Source: Saturnia japonica
Taxonomy: Eukaryota > Arthropoda > Insecta > Lepidoptera > Saturniidae
Direction: 5' to 3'
DNA: 64,000 bases
NCBI GenBank assembly: GCA_033032175.1
Contig: CM065322.1
Location: 16,616,001 to 16,680,000, forward strand
The translations under genes were made by a program, and so were the position numbers. This document shows positions 14,001 through 29,000 of this stretch, in pieces (within the stretch, counting starts at the first letter, position 1; each line of letters starts with the position of its first letter). The notes below the pieces were generated by a model. It had not been told where the DNA came from. It ran no database searches and saw only the letters and a program-made list of their open reading frames with translations.

Positions 14001-17000
14001 AAGAAACAGGCGTATATATATTTAGTGATCTATCGATTTTGGTCTAAACTAACTAGCCAAAAAAGGTCCCCCACAGTACTTATGTATCTATGTGATGTGC
14101 CCCATCACATCCCTCGATTACTGGTTATATGCAGGTTGATCTCGGAACGTGACATGTTTCCACTATAGCATGAAATCATCAGATCACCGAACCCGACCAC
14201 TCATCAAAACTAAACTGGAGTTAAAATATTGACTTACTCATCGGGCTTGTGTCCGTATACGCAAGAGCTGTCGTATAAGGTGTGTAGTGTGTCATTTGCG
14301 GTTGTAATTGCGGCTGGAGTTGCGGCTGCGGCAAGGGGTGCGGCAGGGGTGCGAGGGGGTAGCTGTCGTTGCGTTCCGGCCGACCTATCATTTCCAAAAC
14401 CTTCGACTTCGGCGCGCAACATTGTGTTCCCGCTTTCTTACATTTGAACACGTCCGTCAACTCTGCGTTACCTGAAGCAAAAATAATTCTCTATATTGTA
14501 TTATTTCTTAAGGGTGTTGTTTGTGGTAGCGCCATAATATCTCCCTTAATTGATAAATACCTCAGAGGAGTGCTTACCTTCAGGAACAGTACCCTCAATG
14601 TGCTAAGCTATTTTACAAAAGAAAGTTTAATTTGATCTACCTGCATGAATCAGAGGCGGTTGACTTCGACTATTACTTCTTCACACTTTTGCATTATTAT
14701 TCTTTCATCACTCCGATGATCTACGTATCCAAATCAAAAAACCGGATCTGTACTAATATTTATACAGCTCAAGAGATTGTATTTTAACGTGCTAATCAGT
14801 AACCATGATTGTCGAACAATCTAGCAAGCTGTATACGAGTACGGGAACTGAGAACAACCCTTGTGAGGCTACACGGGAGCGCTGGCGGCGCGGTGAAGAG
14901 ATCGAATAATTTTAACTTGGGTGAAACCGTGGGACAAGCTGGTTATGTGTAATACTATTTTGGTGACGTTTTCATCGAGGTCAGCCTTACTACGTTATTT
15001 TTCATTCTTATTCTTGTAGATAAAATAATTAAAAACTTACGGAAGCAAGTGAATGAAAGTAAGGAAACAATGCATGAACCGGGGCAGTCCGGTCTGGGAT
15101 CCACGGGCGCTGGCGTCGTGGTGGTCGTCGTGGTGGTAGGCCGGTGCGTGGTACGAGGTGGTACTCTAAAAACATGATAATCAAAAGACAATTCTTAATA
15201 AAAAAAAGAAAACCAAGTTCAATGATTTTGAAGAGTTCCCTGGTGTATCTTCGAAGTCGAAGGTCTAATACCAATGAAATTTGTCTTTTGACTTGAAATA
15301 GTTTGAATTTTTTTTCCAAATTTGCCGATAAATAATCTTTAATAAAGGACACCGATGAGGAATATGCGCTTAACATTTTTTTGTCTGTCTCACTGTTTGT
15401 ATGTCCGGATTTACTTCAAAAATGACTTGACAGATTCGTAATAAAAATTTCTACATTGGTCAAGCGATAGGGTATAAGAAATTTCAATAATACTTTTAGA
15501 AATCTATAATAAATTAAATCTGTAGCTCTGTCCGTACATAAGTACATGTCATTCCTTAATTGTTAAGGCTATATGAAGTGTAAATAATATCAGTAAAAAT
15601 AAAACTTTCAGGTTTCTGCGGTTTGAACATTAAAATATATATATGACGGAGCAGGTACACAGTATAAGCGTATTTCGTTTGCAATGATACAGCCTTTAGC
15701 GTGGTCTTTTGTACTAGGGCGGCGGATGAACCAGGGCGGTCCCTATTCTAGGGCGATACGAACTAGGGCGGCACCCGAGCTAGTGCGGTCCATGAACCAT
15801 TACGACAGATTTGTATTAATAAACTGAGCCCAATAATATGAACATACAGCGCATCCGCGTAAAGTTTGTGGCATAACTTTTATTTTTCTGACTGACTATA
15901 CTGTTAGCCTTACGGGCCTTAAAGCCGTCAGACGGCTTTTACAGCTTCACCGGAATTGTGTGTAGCATAACGCCGTTCCTCTGTTTATATAGCGCGAGCG
16001 CGAAACATAAGTTGTAGGTGGCGGAGGATTTAAAACATTTGTTTTTAGACTGCCTTCTAGCGCCGACACATTACAAACATATTTTGACTACAAACAATGT
16101 TATTAAGCAAAGTTGTGTTATTGTGATCAGAGATGGCCCTTTATTCCGACATTGTGTATTCCATATGCCCTCGATTTACCTGGTATTGTCGCAACAGATG
16201 GTGCCTCTCAGCCTGCAATTAGTGTACGAGACGAGTACTGCTGGACGCTCGCAAAACCCTGACATGATGTTCAGCACACAATAGCCTGGGCAGCGAGGCA
16301 ACGGCGCCTGAAATAACATTATTAGATAGTTTCTTTTTATTAAAAACTCCAGTATATTCCATTTAAAATAATAATTATTTTTGTTCACAGCCAGTAATAA
16401 TTTTTTAATAATTATTTTTGCGGCGAATGAGCTTTTAGCTGCGTTTGACGTATAAGCAGGAATAATTGCGACGAATTACCTTTTTTTTAAATATAATATT
16501 CCTTTCAATTAGGCTCTGGTAGTTTTTGGTAGATTTTGATTTGATACCACTGTTTTCATTCGATACTATATGAGTACTCAGTAGTATCGATTATCGAAAC
16601 GTCCCTAGTCATTGCCGAGAGTGGACGTGTTACGAGTAAGTGCGTGCCGAGCCTGTGATACACTTACATACACTACACTGACCCTTGCGAATATTTAGCC
16701 CAATACAGAATGTAAATAATCCAACAGCTGTCATGTTATTTAAACCGGATTATTAATAATTCGCGCTTTGAATATATTTTCATTACCATCAACAGATGGC
16801 ATTCCAAACGATTAAGTTTTTCATACAAAATAATAACTTCATACAATAGCGGGGAACATAGGCTTTAAAATTATGTTTTAATAATTAATTTTGATGAAGA
16901 GATAACGAAGATACGAGGAAAAAACATTATTAAAACATTATCGGTCACACCTACTTTGCAGTTTTAAATTTTATTCGAGACATGCAAGAAGCGCCATCTA

Positions 17001-20000
17001 TTAACAATGTGTTTACCTATCATGACAGCTGTAAGAATGTTTGTTTGAAACACCCACACAACCATAATTTTCTTTAAAATATAAACATAAGATGGATAAT
17101 ATACTCTACCGGTGTGGTGGGTCTAGGCGTGGTGGTCGGTCTCCTCGTGGTCGTCTCCGATTTAGGTTCGTTCAGGCAACAAGTTCCATCTCCAGGGCAG
17201 ACGGCGTCCTCGTCGACATGCTCGCAAAGCAATGCGAACAGTCCACTGATGCAGTCGCCCTTACACTTCCGACCTGGTTTCTGTTTCGGCGGTGGCATTG
17301 TCGTTAACTGAAACATTCAGAACACCTATTAACGTTATCTTCACAAACTCTTAACTTTACCATGCCGTGGAGATATGGAATATCTACCGTCTAACCTATT
17401 CTCTCCTAAGTGGAAGACTGGCTCTCAAGTGCAGCTGCCGGAACACACCTATTGGTGTTTGGCGATAGATTTTCAAGTTGAGGGTGGTAGCTAGCCAGAC
17501 GGGCATTAGAAAAAGTTCTGCCACCATGCTATGGTTTCATCGAGATGTTGTACTTCACCGTGCGCTCAGGCTCATTCGAACTCAAATCGATCGACGCGGA
17601 GTTCGTACTCGTTACCAATTAAGCCATCATATTGCTCAATTATTATGTTACTGTTGAAGCAAATAAATTTAAAAAATCCGTCACCGGACACCTGGCTGAT
17701 GTAAAACATCGAAGGGGGTCCCAATGGGTGTCCCGACAATTTCAATGTGGGGGATTAGTGGGGGGTCCCAAAGGGTGTCCTGACAATTTCCCTGTGGGGG
17801 TCAGTGAGGTGTCAGTGGGGTTGCAGTAATTATTTTCATAATTTCATAATTCATAGTAAATATATTCCATCATATAGCGTGGCGATACGCCGCCACGGCC
17901 TGTATCGCCACGCCAAAAACCAGGTTTAACCCTCGCCTATAGATGTTTCAAATCATGCTAAAATGGAGGTTACTGTGACTCCGTAGCCCAGCGTATGTGG
18001 TTTGATAAAAGTTACACCAGGTAATATCTAAAAAAGTTCGAAGACATAAAATGTAGAAACACATGGATCTGTACTCGGCATATTTTCAATTTCTAGAAGA
18101 TGCTAGAGCTTGTCAAGGATCACCATATTTCAAGATTGAATTTAAAATTAATAGCGATAAGCGTTCTGATACGAATGAATGGAAAAACAAACCTTTGATT
18201 TGCTTCTAAAAATCGACGACTGCCGATGAAATTTGTGTTAATATGCTTTTACAGAGTATAAATTGAATGAAGCGTTAAATATAATAATTGCAAGCCTGAT
18301 CGTATGTACGTAACGTTCAAGCTTTTACCTAGAAATACTTTTTTACAAAAAAAGTTATTATTAATTGAAAAAAAAAAGGAGTTTCCGAGTTATACCACTT
18401 TCCTTTCTAAGTTCTTAATTTTTAGTAAAACTATTAATATTCCAACAATACACACAGCAGTGCTGGGTCTTTTGGTGGAGTACTTCTTTTCACCCGGCAC
18501 GACCAAATCCGGAGGTCTGCGGTCCCCGTACACATCTTTAGAGACGCAGCACAGCCTGTTTTGAGTGCAGAGGCCCTCAGAAGTTAGGTAAGCTTCGCAA
18601 TATGGAACTAGACGGGACTCCACACATACGCTTGGGCATGCGATGTTACCTATAAACAGAAATAAAAACAATTACAAATCAAGACAATTTATGCCAAAAA
18701 AAGAAAGCTATCTTCAATGATTTTGCGAAATTCCCTAAGTTGAAGGTTCAATGCCAATAAAATTAAAATGGGACCACCCTTGAGGTATCCTCTTTCAAAC
18801 AAAAAAGAATCATATAAATCAGTTCATAAGCAAAAATCCATTAAAAAAAAAACATTCGGATTGAAAAACTCTTCCTTTTTTTAAGTCGGTCAAGTCAAAA
18901 ATCAGTAGGAGATAATGATATAGATACGTAAAAATAAACCTGACGCGACATCATTATACATTATTATACTCGAAAACTTTAAGCCAAACTCTTAATTCTA
19001 TGGCAATACCAAGTATATTATTTATTCAAAATGTCTTAGCTACTTCCGCTTGCAAATTATTAACAGCAGTTTTAACAACAGTTTAGATAATAGTAAATAA
19101 ATTTATTTATCAATAAATATATAAATGAATATCTTAAACAAATTATAATAATAACGAGGAAAAGTAAAAAATAAGAATAATATTTCAAAAATAATGTTTT
19201 TTGTAATTGTTATAAGTAGGTTTAGCGTTGTGGCCCAAGACGCTAAGCCTAGTAGAGGACTGGCTATCAACTACAACTGCTAGAACACATCTATTATTGT
19301 ATGGCGACAGATTTTCAACTCGAGGTTGATAGCTGCCAGGCGAGTATTAGAAAGTGCCCTACCACCATGCTATAGTTTCATCACGAAGTTTTTCTTCACC
19401 GAAAGCTCAGCCTCATTGCAGGGATTCGAAAAATGATCATTAAACGTCGAGTTTAAATAAACGATGTTGTAGATAAACCTTAATCTTTAGCGCCAATCTC
19501 TTAATATAGTCGTATTATCCGAAGGACTTCCACTGTCAGGCTCAGGCCTCCCTCAAAGATTGTCACAAGGACTGGTTCTACGTTCAGTCCACCTTATGAC
19601 GGGTCTACCTACGCTCCATCTTCTTGTACGCTGTCGCCACACAAAAACTCTTCAGCACCATCCGCTCTTCGAGCTTCGTCCTCCACCCACAGACGTTTAA
19701 GTATATTTATGAACTTAGAATGTTCTACTTTCATTTGACATCCCACTCGGTACGATAGAAGAAAAATTCAGTGACCCTATTTTTTTGGAAGTGACATCCG
19801 TCATATTGATTTTATTTATACAATTTGTAGCTGATGTCAGCCGGAACATAATTACGAATTGATTGACATATCCTATATAAAAATCGGACGAGTAGTTTAG
19901 GCGCACGATCGAACATATGTAAGTAAATATCACAGAGTAAATTGTAAATTGTTTGGCGTTCCCTCCTGCAGCAACAATGTATCGAAGAATAGTCCCCTTT

Positions 20001-23000
20001 ATAGAATGTGTAGGCGTTAAAATTAATTTCATTTACAGCACGACGTATTTTTCACCGGTCTTACTAAATTTAAAAACTCGCTTAATATATATTTTTTTCT
20101 TTTTAATTGTTAGATCTTCACCATCCATTTACATACTTGTTAACAATGTAAGTTAAGCACATATATCATAAAGTATTAGATTTAAATAGCTATTTAGAAT
20201 TAAGTTACTATTGTTATTATTATTTTGTTGATCTCTCACCTGTATTTGTGCCTTATGAAATAAAATAAAAAAATACATAAACTGCTAAAAACATAACCCT
20301 TTCTTTTTGCTTCGCCATAGTCTGGTAACAAACAAAGGGACAAAAAAATACTTAAAAAACCATAAAATATTCACTATCAAAAGTTAGGTTGGAAGAATCA
20401 CTTTAAAAAAATTATGATAAGCGGTTTAAACCAAAAAGCTAAACTATCCTAATATTTAATATGTGTACCTAATAATTACCACTATCTTTGTATCTGTCCG
20501 GTATCCTGGTGGTTGGCTCCTCGTCCTCCTCATCTTCTTCATCATCTAATGTGGTGTAGCGAGTAGTATAGGGTCGCCGTGTCGTGGTAACTGTGTCGTT
20601 TCCTGGAATACGGGAGTAGACAGCATTTTAAAAGTTGTTTTAAACACTTTATACGTTGAAAATAATACCCATGAATTATTATTTATTACACCTTTATTAG
20701 ATATTTTTATATCTAATTATATGACGTCACCATTCTATGAATAAAACTGAGGCTGAAGGTATTATATCTAAAGTTAAATTTATTGGAACTTCAGTAGAAA
20801 CTTATGAATTTGCTTTCAGCAACTATAGAATTTTAAAGTCACTGTTTCTACACTTAGTAATAATTTTAGAGTAATTTATCAGAAGATAAGTATTAAGAAT
20901 AACAGTCAACTGTGTTAATGTTGTATGATGACGTCACAGACATAAATCTAAATTTTCTGAAATGAAAATTAAATGAATTAACATTAATTTTTCCCAGATT
21001 TGTATTTTTTAAGCTTTTTACAATGAACCAATATGATTAATTTGAACTTTTAAACATTGTCAACTTGAGAATTGATGTTGTTCAATGAATTAATCGAAAA
21101 AAATCAAGCCTAGAATAATATTCAAAACAGCCTCGTTTGCAAGTAATCGTTTTCGTTGTAGTGTTTTTTTTTTTTCTTTTATTCAAACGAATCCATATTG
21201 TACCCAAGGAGTTCGGAAGTTCCTCCGAATATAAATAGAATTATAGAAGGTGAAATTTTTAGCTTGGGCATTATATGACATTGATTCCTTACCTAGTGGC
21301 TCGTCAACACAACATTTCATGGAAGGATTGGGGCACTCGACGTCGTTGAGTATGTTAGTACAGATGAACGTCGAAGCGAAGACGTGCATGCATACTCCAG
21401 GGCAGTTCTTTGCGTCTACCTGCGTATCCAGGGAATCCAGTAGACCTGGAACACATGGTATATATCGTTATAATACAAAATCATAACTACTCCCGCTTGC
21501 TTATATACAAAAATGTTATTTAGTGTTAAGGTATAATAGGTAACCGCAGAACTTTTCAAAAAGCATTCAGAACACGTGACGTCATACGTGGAGTCTGCTA
21601 AATAAACGTAGAAAATTGTAAGGTAACAATCGTGTAACGTTTGCGTACACACAAATGACGTCATGCGCTGTTATTTGTGTTTCGTTTGACATATAGAACA
21701 GCACTAAATATTCGATCGTATTTATTCATTTTAAATATAAATCAATATTATTTCACATAAAAATTTATTAATAATTAATGATTATAATATTATAAAAATG
21801 ATGTTTAACTACATTTTTTTTATGTAATTACTGTCCGGTTGCCTTTTACAGAAAATGTAACGAAACTTAATTTCTTATTTGTATTCAAGACTCTAGTTAA
21901 ACAATCTACCTATTCACCATAACTCTATTGAGCTGTACTGAAAAATGGTGCACTGTTTTACTCTGTTTCTATAAACTGCTTGTGGTCTCATCATGCGTTC
22001 ATCCATTAAGCCCTTTATCTCCACAATCAAAAGAAAATTAAAGTTTTAACAAAAGTACGAGGCGTGTCCCAAGTGTATCCGACCTGTACCCATAACTTCG
22101 CGCCAAAACGTCCGAATGACCTTTATGAAGTATCAAGCGTAACAAGTGAGTCTTGACGAAGTCATCGGTTACCATGGCAACCGACGAGATTTTGTTACTT
22201 CGAGCGCAGCGTGACTTTACGTACATTGTCGAATTCGCGTTCGTCGGACTTTGCTATCGTTGAAAATGACTGAAAGATTGGAACAACTAATTTGCATAAA
22301 GTTTTACTCCAAACTCGGAAAGAGTTGTATAGAGATCATCGAAATGGTGCACGATGCCTTTGAAGATGATTGTAGGGGCAAAAGCGACTCAAAAATGGTC
22401 GCATGAATGTTTGGGCGAGTGGCGACTGGCTTCTCCACCATGATAACACGCCAGCGCATTCATCGAACCTTGTGCAACAGTTTTTAGCGAAACACAATAT
22501 TAAACAACTCCGTCAGCCTCCGTATAATCCCGAAATAGCAGCCTGCTACTTTGGCTGTTCCCAAAATTAAAAACGCCGCTCAAAGGACACCAGTTTAAAG
22601 ACAGAGAGGACGGTTGAAACGAATGCGACGCATGCACTCATGGCCATTCCGAAAGCCGATTACGTGAACTGCATCAGGTTGTGGAAGCACCGATGGGAGC
22701 TTCTTTTTCAGTTAAAAAGAGACTTCTTCGAAGAATGCCATGAGCCGGATGACGAAAAATAATGCCAGTGCGAAGTAACAGGTATAGTTCGAATACTTTT
22801 GAGACACATCAGTATATGTAAATAGTCGGAATATTCAGTGCCGGCTCTTGGCTAGAGCGAAGAGAGTAGTTGCTCTAGGTGCCAGATGGCAGGGACGCCA
22901 AAATCCGAAGGACAATTTGAAGCCAAAAAATATTATTTAAAAAAAAGTTATTTATTTAAAAAATTATGTGAAAGCATTTACAAAGGTCGCCGAAAAACAC

Positions 23001-26000
23001 TTTTGCTCCAACATGAAAAACTAGGGCCGGCACTGGGTATTTACAGCATTCCAAGATAACTGTAACATATATTTATTATACCTGTAAATTATAAATTATC
23101 AAAATAGTTTAAAGTATCACAAATTTCCTACAAGATAGCAATCGTTATGGTGCCCATGACATGGCATTATTAAATAAAACTTGTAACTTTTATATTAACT
23201 TTTTATAATAATATTTTCGATCTTTTATAATTTACATTTAAATAATTTTGTGTTGAGAAAAGCTACATATATAAGATAATATACTGTGAAAAGATAGTGT
23301 ATAATAAATAAAATACGCAACAGAGGAATGCGAACACTCACATAACGGACTCCAAACATACATTTTACGGTGTTATAAATACATACATACTCGCTTATCA
23401 TTGTTAGGCACGAGATGGGAGTAAATACCAGCAATGAAAACAAAAACTTCTAAGTTAATTTGAATTTAAAATAATTATGTGCTTAAAGAAACGCCAAAGA
23501 CAAATATTTACGATTATACTTATCGACATAGAGTTCTTGTCGAGATATTCAGAAAATATTAAAATCATCACGATTCATGACATATTATTCAATTCATAAA
23601 AAAAACATGGGCGCGGTTCTTACGCGGAAGTGAAACCTTCAGAACACATAAAAATATCTTCTCAATGCACCCGTGTAGTCTATTATAAATTTTCTTCCCT
23701 CAAGTACTAATTATTGTGATTTTTAATTATCTCCTAAACTATGTGTTCATATAACATACTATCAAGAGCAAAATTTAATTTCATAAAATTGTCTTTACGA
23801 TGGAGTAACTTTTATTCGTACGGATTAATATGCTGTCTCAAAATAATGCTTATAAATCACTTTTTAATTATCAACAAAACTTTGTCACAAAATACCTTAT
23901 TGTGGCTTAAGTATGAGAGATAGGCATGTGCTATCATGGACTTTTTTTAGATATAGAAAAGACCAAAATTTTTATAGATCATTGTATTTCCGTATCATTA
24001 ACGATTACGCCAGCGCACCCGGATACAAGCCAATTTTACGTAGATTTTTGATACTTCTGGAGCCAAAGGGTTAATAATATTAATTAAAAACAATATTTTA
24101 ATTTGATGAACAATAAGATCGATTGTTCATGTCTGTTAGAACGAATTGGTCTAAGGATTACAATTAAACGTATCCGTAAACCCCAGACCTATCACGTACG
24201 TACAACCAAGACCAATTATGTCTGTCATTCAGCGTTGATAAGGTGTACACATTCATATAATGCGAAAGCTGAAAATTTAGACATATTTTTTTAAAGTCAT
24301 GCAACTTTTAAAGGAAAAGCTATTGATATTATTCAGAATTTGATAAATTTGTGTAATTTGTACACATATTAACACAAACACACACGCACTCACTCACACC
24401 AGAAGCACTACATCCTTCTTTTTGATACAAATCATATTAATTAATCATTTCGTTGAGGTACATATAAGATTGTTATATCTTTATTGTAATACGATTGAAA
24501 TCATTTTGGCTAAGCCAATATGTCAACTTAATTATGTATGTATGTTAAAATTTAAGAGCTGTAGATTTCCTGAAATAAATAAATATAGATTTTTCAATGA
24601 AAATTCACTGTTAGTTGATATGAAGATCTTACGAGAATCCCGTGATGGTCTACAACGCTAAGTTCCGTTAGACAGTCCCGCGCATCGCGGCCGGCCTTCT
24701 AAATTATGGCGCGTGGCCCAGTCGGTACCGGACGACCTCAAGTCACTGACACAGTCAGGCCTAAATGAAAGGAAAACAACATTCTTTTACATGTTACGGG
24801 CTATCTCGAATAACGATTTTCTTTACTATCAATAAATATTATAATTTCATAAATAACTAAACATTATGTTATGATACTAGTCTTTTTATTGTGTGTTAAA
24901 ATTAAATTTAATATCAAATTATTGAGTCATTAGAAGTGATAATACGATAATTCTAAAAATAATAACCAACCCAGTTGAAATAATCAAGAACAATGAAAAA
25001 AAAAATTTTGTTAAAATAATTAAATTCAGCATTTTCTTTTAATTTTAGATACCTACAGGTTTTCCTAGTTAAATTGATTTCTTACAACCTACTTTATCAT
25101 TATAAAAGTTTTATTTGAAATCTATGAATGCAGTTTTTCTTCTCTTTAAAATCGATGTCATGGGCCCATAGAACATATTTTTCTATCTTATATAGTTTCA
25201 GAATTCCCTCACTGAACCATCTCAATATTACACCCTGTATATTGTAAATATAAATAATTTTGGTTCATTAATATAGAATTTGTTAATAATAGCTAAAGCG
25301 CCACTACCTGATACCTGAGCGGACCTACATATATTATGGTACATCTCGATAAATTAAATATCTAACACTATTAAGTGAGAAATTCTTCTATATACATATA
25401 GGTATGTATGTATATGTTAGGTTTCTCGCAAACGGATCCAACGATTACGATGAAATTTTGTATTTAGATAAAGTTTTACATTTTAATTTTATCTAGATAG
25501 GCGATTTTCATTTTTTTTTTTTAATTTACGCTCAACCGGTAAAGTCGTTCAGAAGTCATAGAAACACTAACAGACGAGATTTCGAAGCAAGAGATTTTGA
25601 TATCTATACTAATAATATACAGCTGAAGAGTTTGTTTGGTTGAACGCGCTAATCTCACGAAGTACTCGTTGGAATGGAAAAATATTTTAGTCTTGGATAG
25701 CCCATTTATCGAAGAAGGCTATATAACATCACGCTATGACCAATAGGAGCGGAGCATCAATGAAAAATGTTGCAAAAACGGGTAAAATTTATTACTTTTG
25801 AAAGTTTCCATTGCGTGCGCGGCTTAAATGGTTAAAGTTTGATGGAATTGTTTCACTTAAAAAGTTCAAAAAAACGTCTGCGATAGCATATGTCTATCTT
25901 TTAAGGTTGATGCAATATAAACTTTTTTATGGTAATAAAATTTGTTCTAAAAGAATGCATTATTTGCGAAGGTGTTTTATAAACATGGTATTAATCCTTA

Positions 26001-29000
26001 TCGAAATAAATATGTTATTTATCACATGTATTTAATTTTGGACAAAATTGCTCTAAACATCATTTGATTTCAATGAGTATCTTAGGAGATATCACAGTTT
26101 TAAAATAAATCCGCAGCAAAATAATAATCAAGTACCGCGCGTGCATTTTAGCGGAATGATGTGGCAGACCTATAAATTGTATTGTAGGTGTCAACGACAA
26201 TTGTTATTTGTCTCTGCCTACGTACCACTCTCTCTAACTCTCTCTCTCTCTCTCTCTTATGTGATGCAGACGAAGTTGCGCGGGTCAGCTAGTATAAGAT
26301 ATAGATAGATTACTTCGGAAAACCGGACAACTTTATGCGAAGAATTACATGAGCTACACCGTTACTAGATGACCCAATGTGGGGGACGCGGTCGGTGTCG
26401 GAGAAATCGCCGCCTCAAGCCGAAAACGAAAGTACACGCGTATCAACTACCAAACGGTGAGCGCTGTTGTCAACCGGCGCGTTAATTATACATACATACA
26501 GCCCATATCAGTCCACTGATGGGCAACAGTCAATGTTAAATCGTACAATTTGAAGAAGAAAATACACTAAGCCTTTAAGGAAAATCACGACTTGCACTTC
26601 CTAGCTTTAGTTAGGAAAATGTTTATGTTAAATTATGTTTACATAAATATAATAAATTATTGTATTTTTATGTTTTTTATCTATTCAAAGACTATCAAAA
26701 ACTCGTATATTTTCTGTATTTATTGTTTTACTAGCTGTGCCATACGGTTTCACCCTTGTTAATTTTATACTACAAACATCGGCAACACACCCGTGTAGGC
26801 AATTTTTTATACTTTGTGTAAAACTATCGACAATTTTTATAAGAAAAAAATTAAGTTTTTCAAATTATAATGTAGTCTATATTACTCATTGATACTGTAG
26901 CTTTATACTGGTGAAAGAATTTTTAAAATCGGTCCAGTCGTTTTTGAGATTGCCCATTACAAACAAAAAAACAAATAATTCCTCTATAATATTTCTTATA
27001 GATTAGCACTGTTATTGGTTAGTAGACTTAATATAATAAAAATACACTAAGCCTTTTTAAAGCAATCACAAAATCCACCTCGTAGAATAAAATATATGAT
27101 CACAATAAAAAAACATATGTTCACTTATGACTACTCACTATTTACGTTTATGTATGGTGGTCGTTTTTATGTAAATATTAATGTCGACCTGAATTAGATT
27201 TAAAAGAAATGTAAACTAAATTATAAATTTAAAAAAAGCTGTAGTTATAAGGATAACCGGCAGAAGTGAAAACTCAATTTTCAATTTTTAAATGAGTTAT
27301 AATCTGAATTATTATTATCAAGATTTTATATACAATTTATTAGTGTATATATGTCTATACATGTTCACAGTCCGCTATACTACGCGTTGCTAGTCTGGCG
27401 CAAGTGAAATACGTCACGAGCATATCGAGGTCATCGCTGACGCGAACCCATAAGTTTTTTCCCTATCAAAAATCCCTCAACGCGGCTAGACAAGAGTTTT
27501 TACTTCAAAAAAATAATTATTAATATATAATGTAAACACTTATGTTAGCTAATGCAAACCGACAAAAATTAATCCTTTTTAAATAGAATTTTATTCTATA
27601 AACAACATGCCTATAAAATGTATTTATATTTTTCTCTCGTTTTGGCGAAATATTTACTTAACACCTACAATTTTTTTATGTCTTCATTTTAATTGTCACC
27701 GTAGGTTTCATATGTAGGTGACGTTTAATAAAATCCCAGGCCTCTAACCCGCAGTACTTAAGAGGTAAATATTTCAACGACTTGCGGTAACCAACCACAC
27801 AAGTAATAAAAATCCATAGATTTTACATAAATTGCAAAGAAAAAAAACCATTTACAATAAGTGAATGTATCGCTTGTTAAGTATAATTAAATTTTATAAG
27901 ATATATGTACATTCACGCATTCAAAAGCCTTATTGAATGACAGTTTAAACTGTCAATAATTATAGTAACAGAACCGATAATCACAATATACAACAGCCAT
28001 AAAATATTGACGGGTGTATTAAAAAATGATCTTGTATCAATTGAATTTATGGTTCATTTCATGATCATGTAAAATATGAGGTTATTCTCCTGAGGCTTTA
28101 CGATGGTTTAATTATATGTTGCGAGATTCACTACACACGGTATTAATTGAGTATTGCAACCTACATATATTTATAACTAACTTCAAAAAGACCTAAATCC
28201 TGAGGCCAGTCGACAATCATTTTCACTAACTCACTGTCACATCAAAAACCCTAGGTTACTTCTAAATCTAGGCTTCTAGGTAAGCAACGTGCACAAATGT
28301 ATTTTTTTGGAGACTCTCTACTTGGAGCAGCTCGACTAGTGGAAAACCTTCACCCTACAGAAGAACCCAACCAAATGACCTTGTGTTGTGATCCTATGGT
28401 GAGTACGGTTTCCAGAGTTCCTTACAAAAAAAGACAATTCTATTCTAAATATTATAAGAAAAGCATTTTCATAGGTTGACAAGGCACTATTTTTAAAAAT
28501 GTATAAAACTTACATAAGGTCATTTTTGGAGTATGTGTTTCAGATCTGGAACCCATACTTTAAAAAAAAACTGAGCTCCTTGTAAGAACACAGTGTAGAG
28601 CCACGAAAATAGTAGCAGGTTTAAAACATTGCCTCTACGAAGGTTGATTAAGGATCCTTGATCTTACAACATTAGAAAAGCGAAGAAAGCGAGGAGATCT
28701 AATCGAAACATATAAAATACTTAATGGCTATTATAATGTACGAGATCTGCCTAATATTTACAGCAAATATGAAAATGTGCACCTTAGAGGACGCAATTTA
28801 AAACTTTTAAGACTATTATCTAGTAGCAAGCCACGTCAGCATTTCTTATCCAACCGAGTGATAGATGAATGGAATAAGCTGCCGTAGTATATTATAGGTG
28901 CCCCCTCTTTGTGCTCTTTTAAAAATAAACTAGATAAACTCTTGACTAATTAAATAGTGCACTCAACAATACAATACACGTATCAGAATGTTAGTGTATA

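Noticed and set aside
14229..14447. Long overlapping open frames on both strands over mas exon 8
   Set aside because: Shadows of the Pro/Gln-rich repetitive stalk; only one frame joins exons 7 and 9 in phase.
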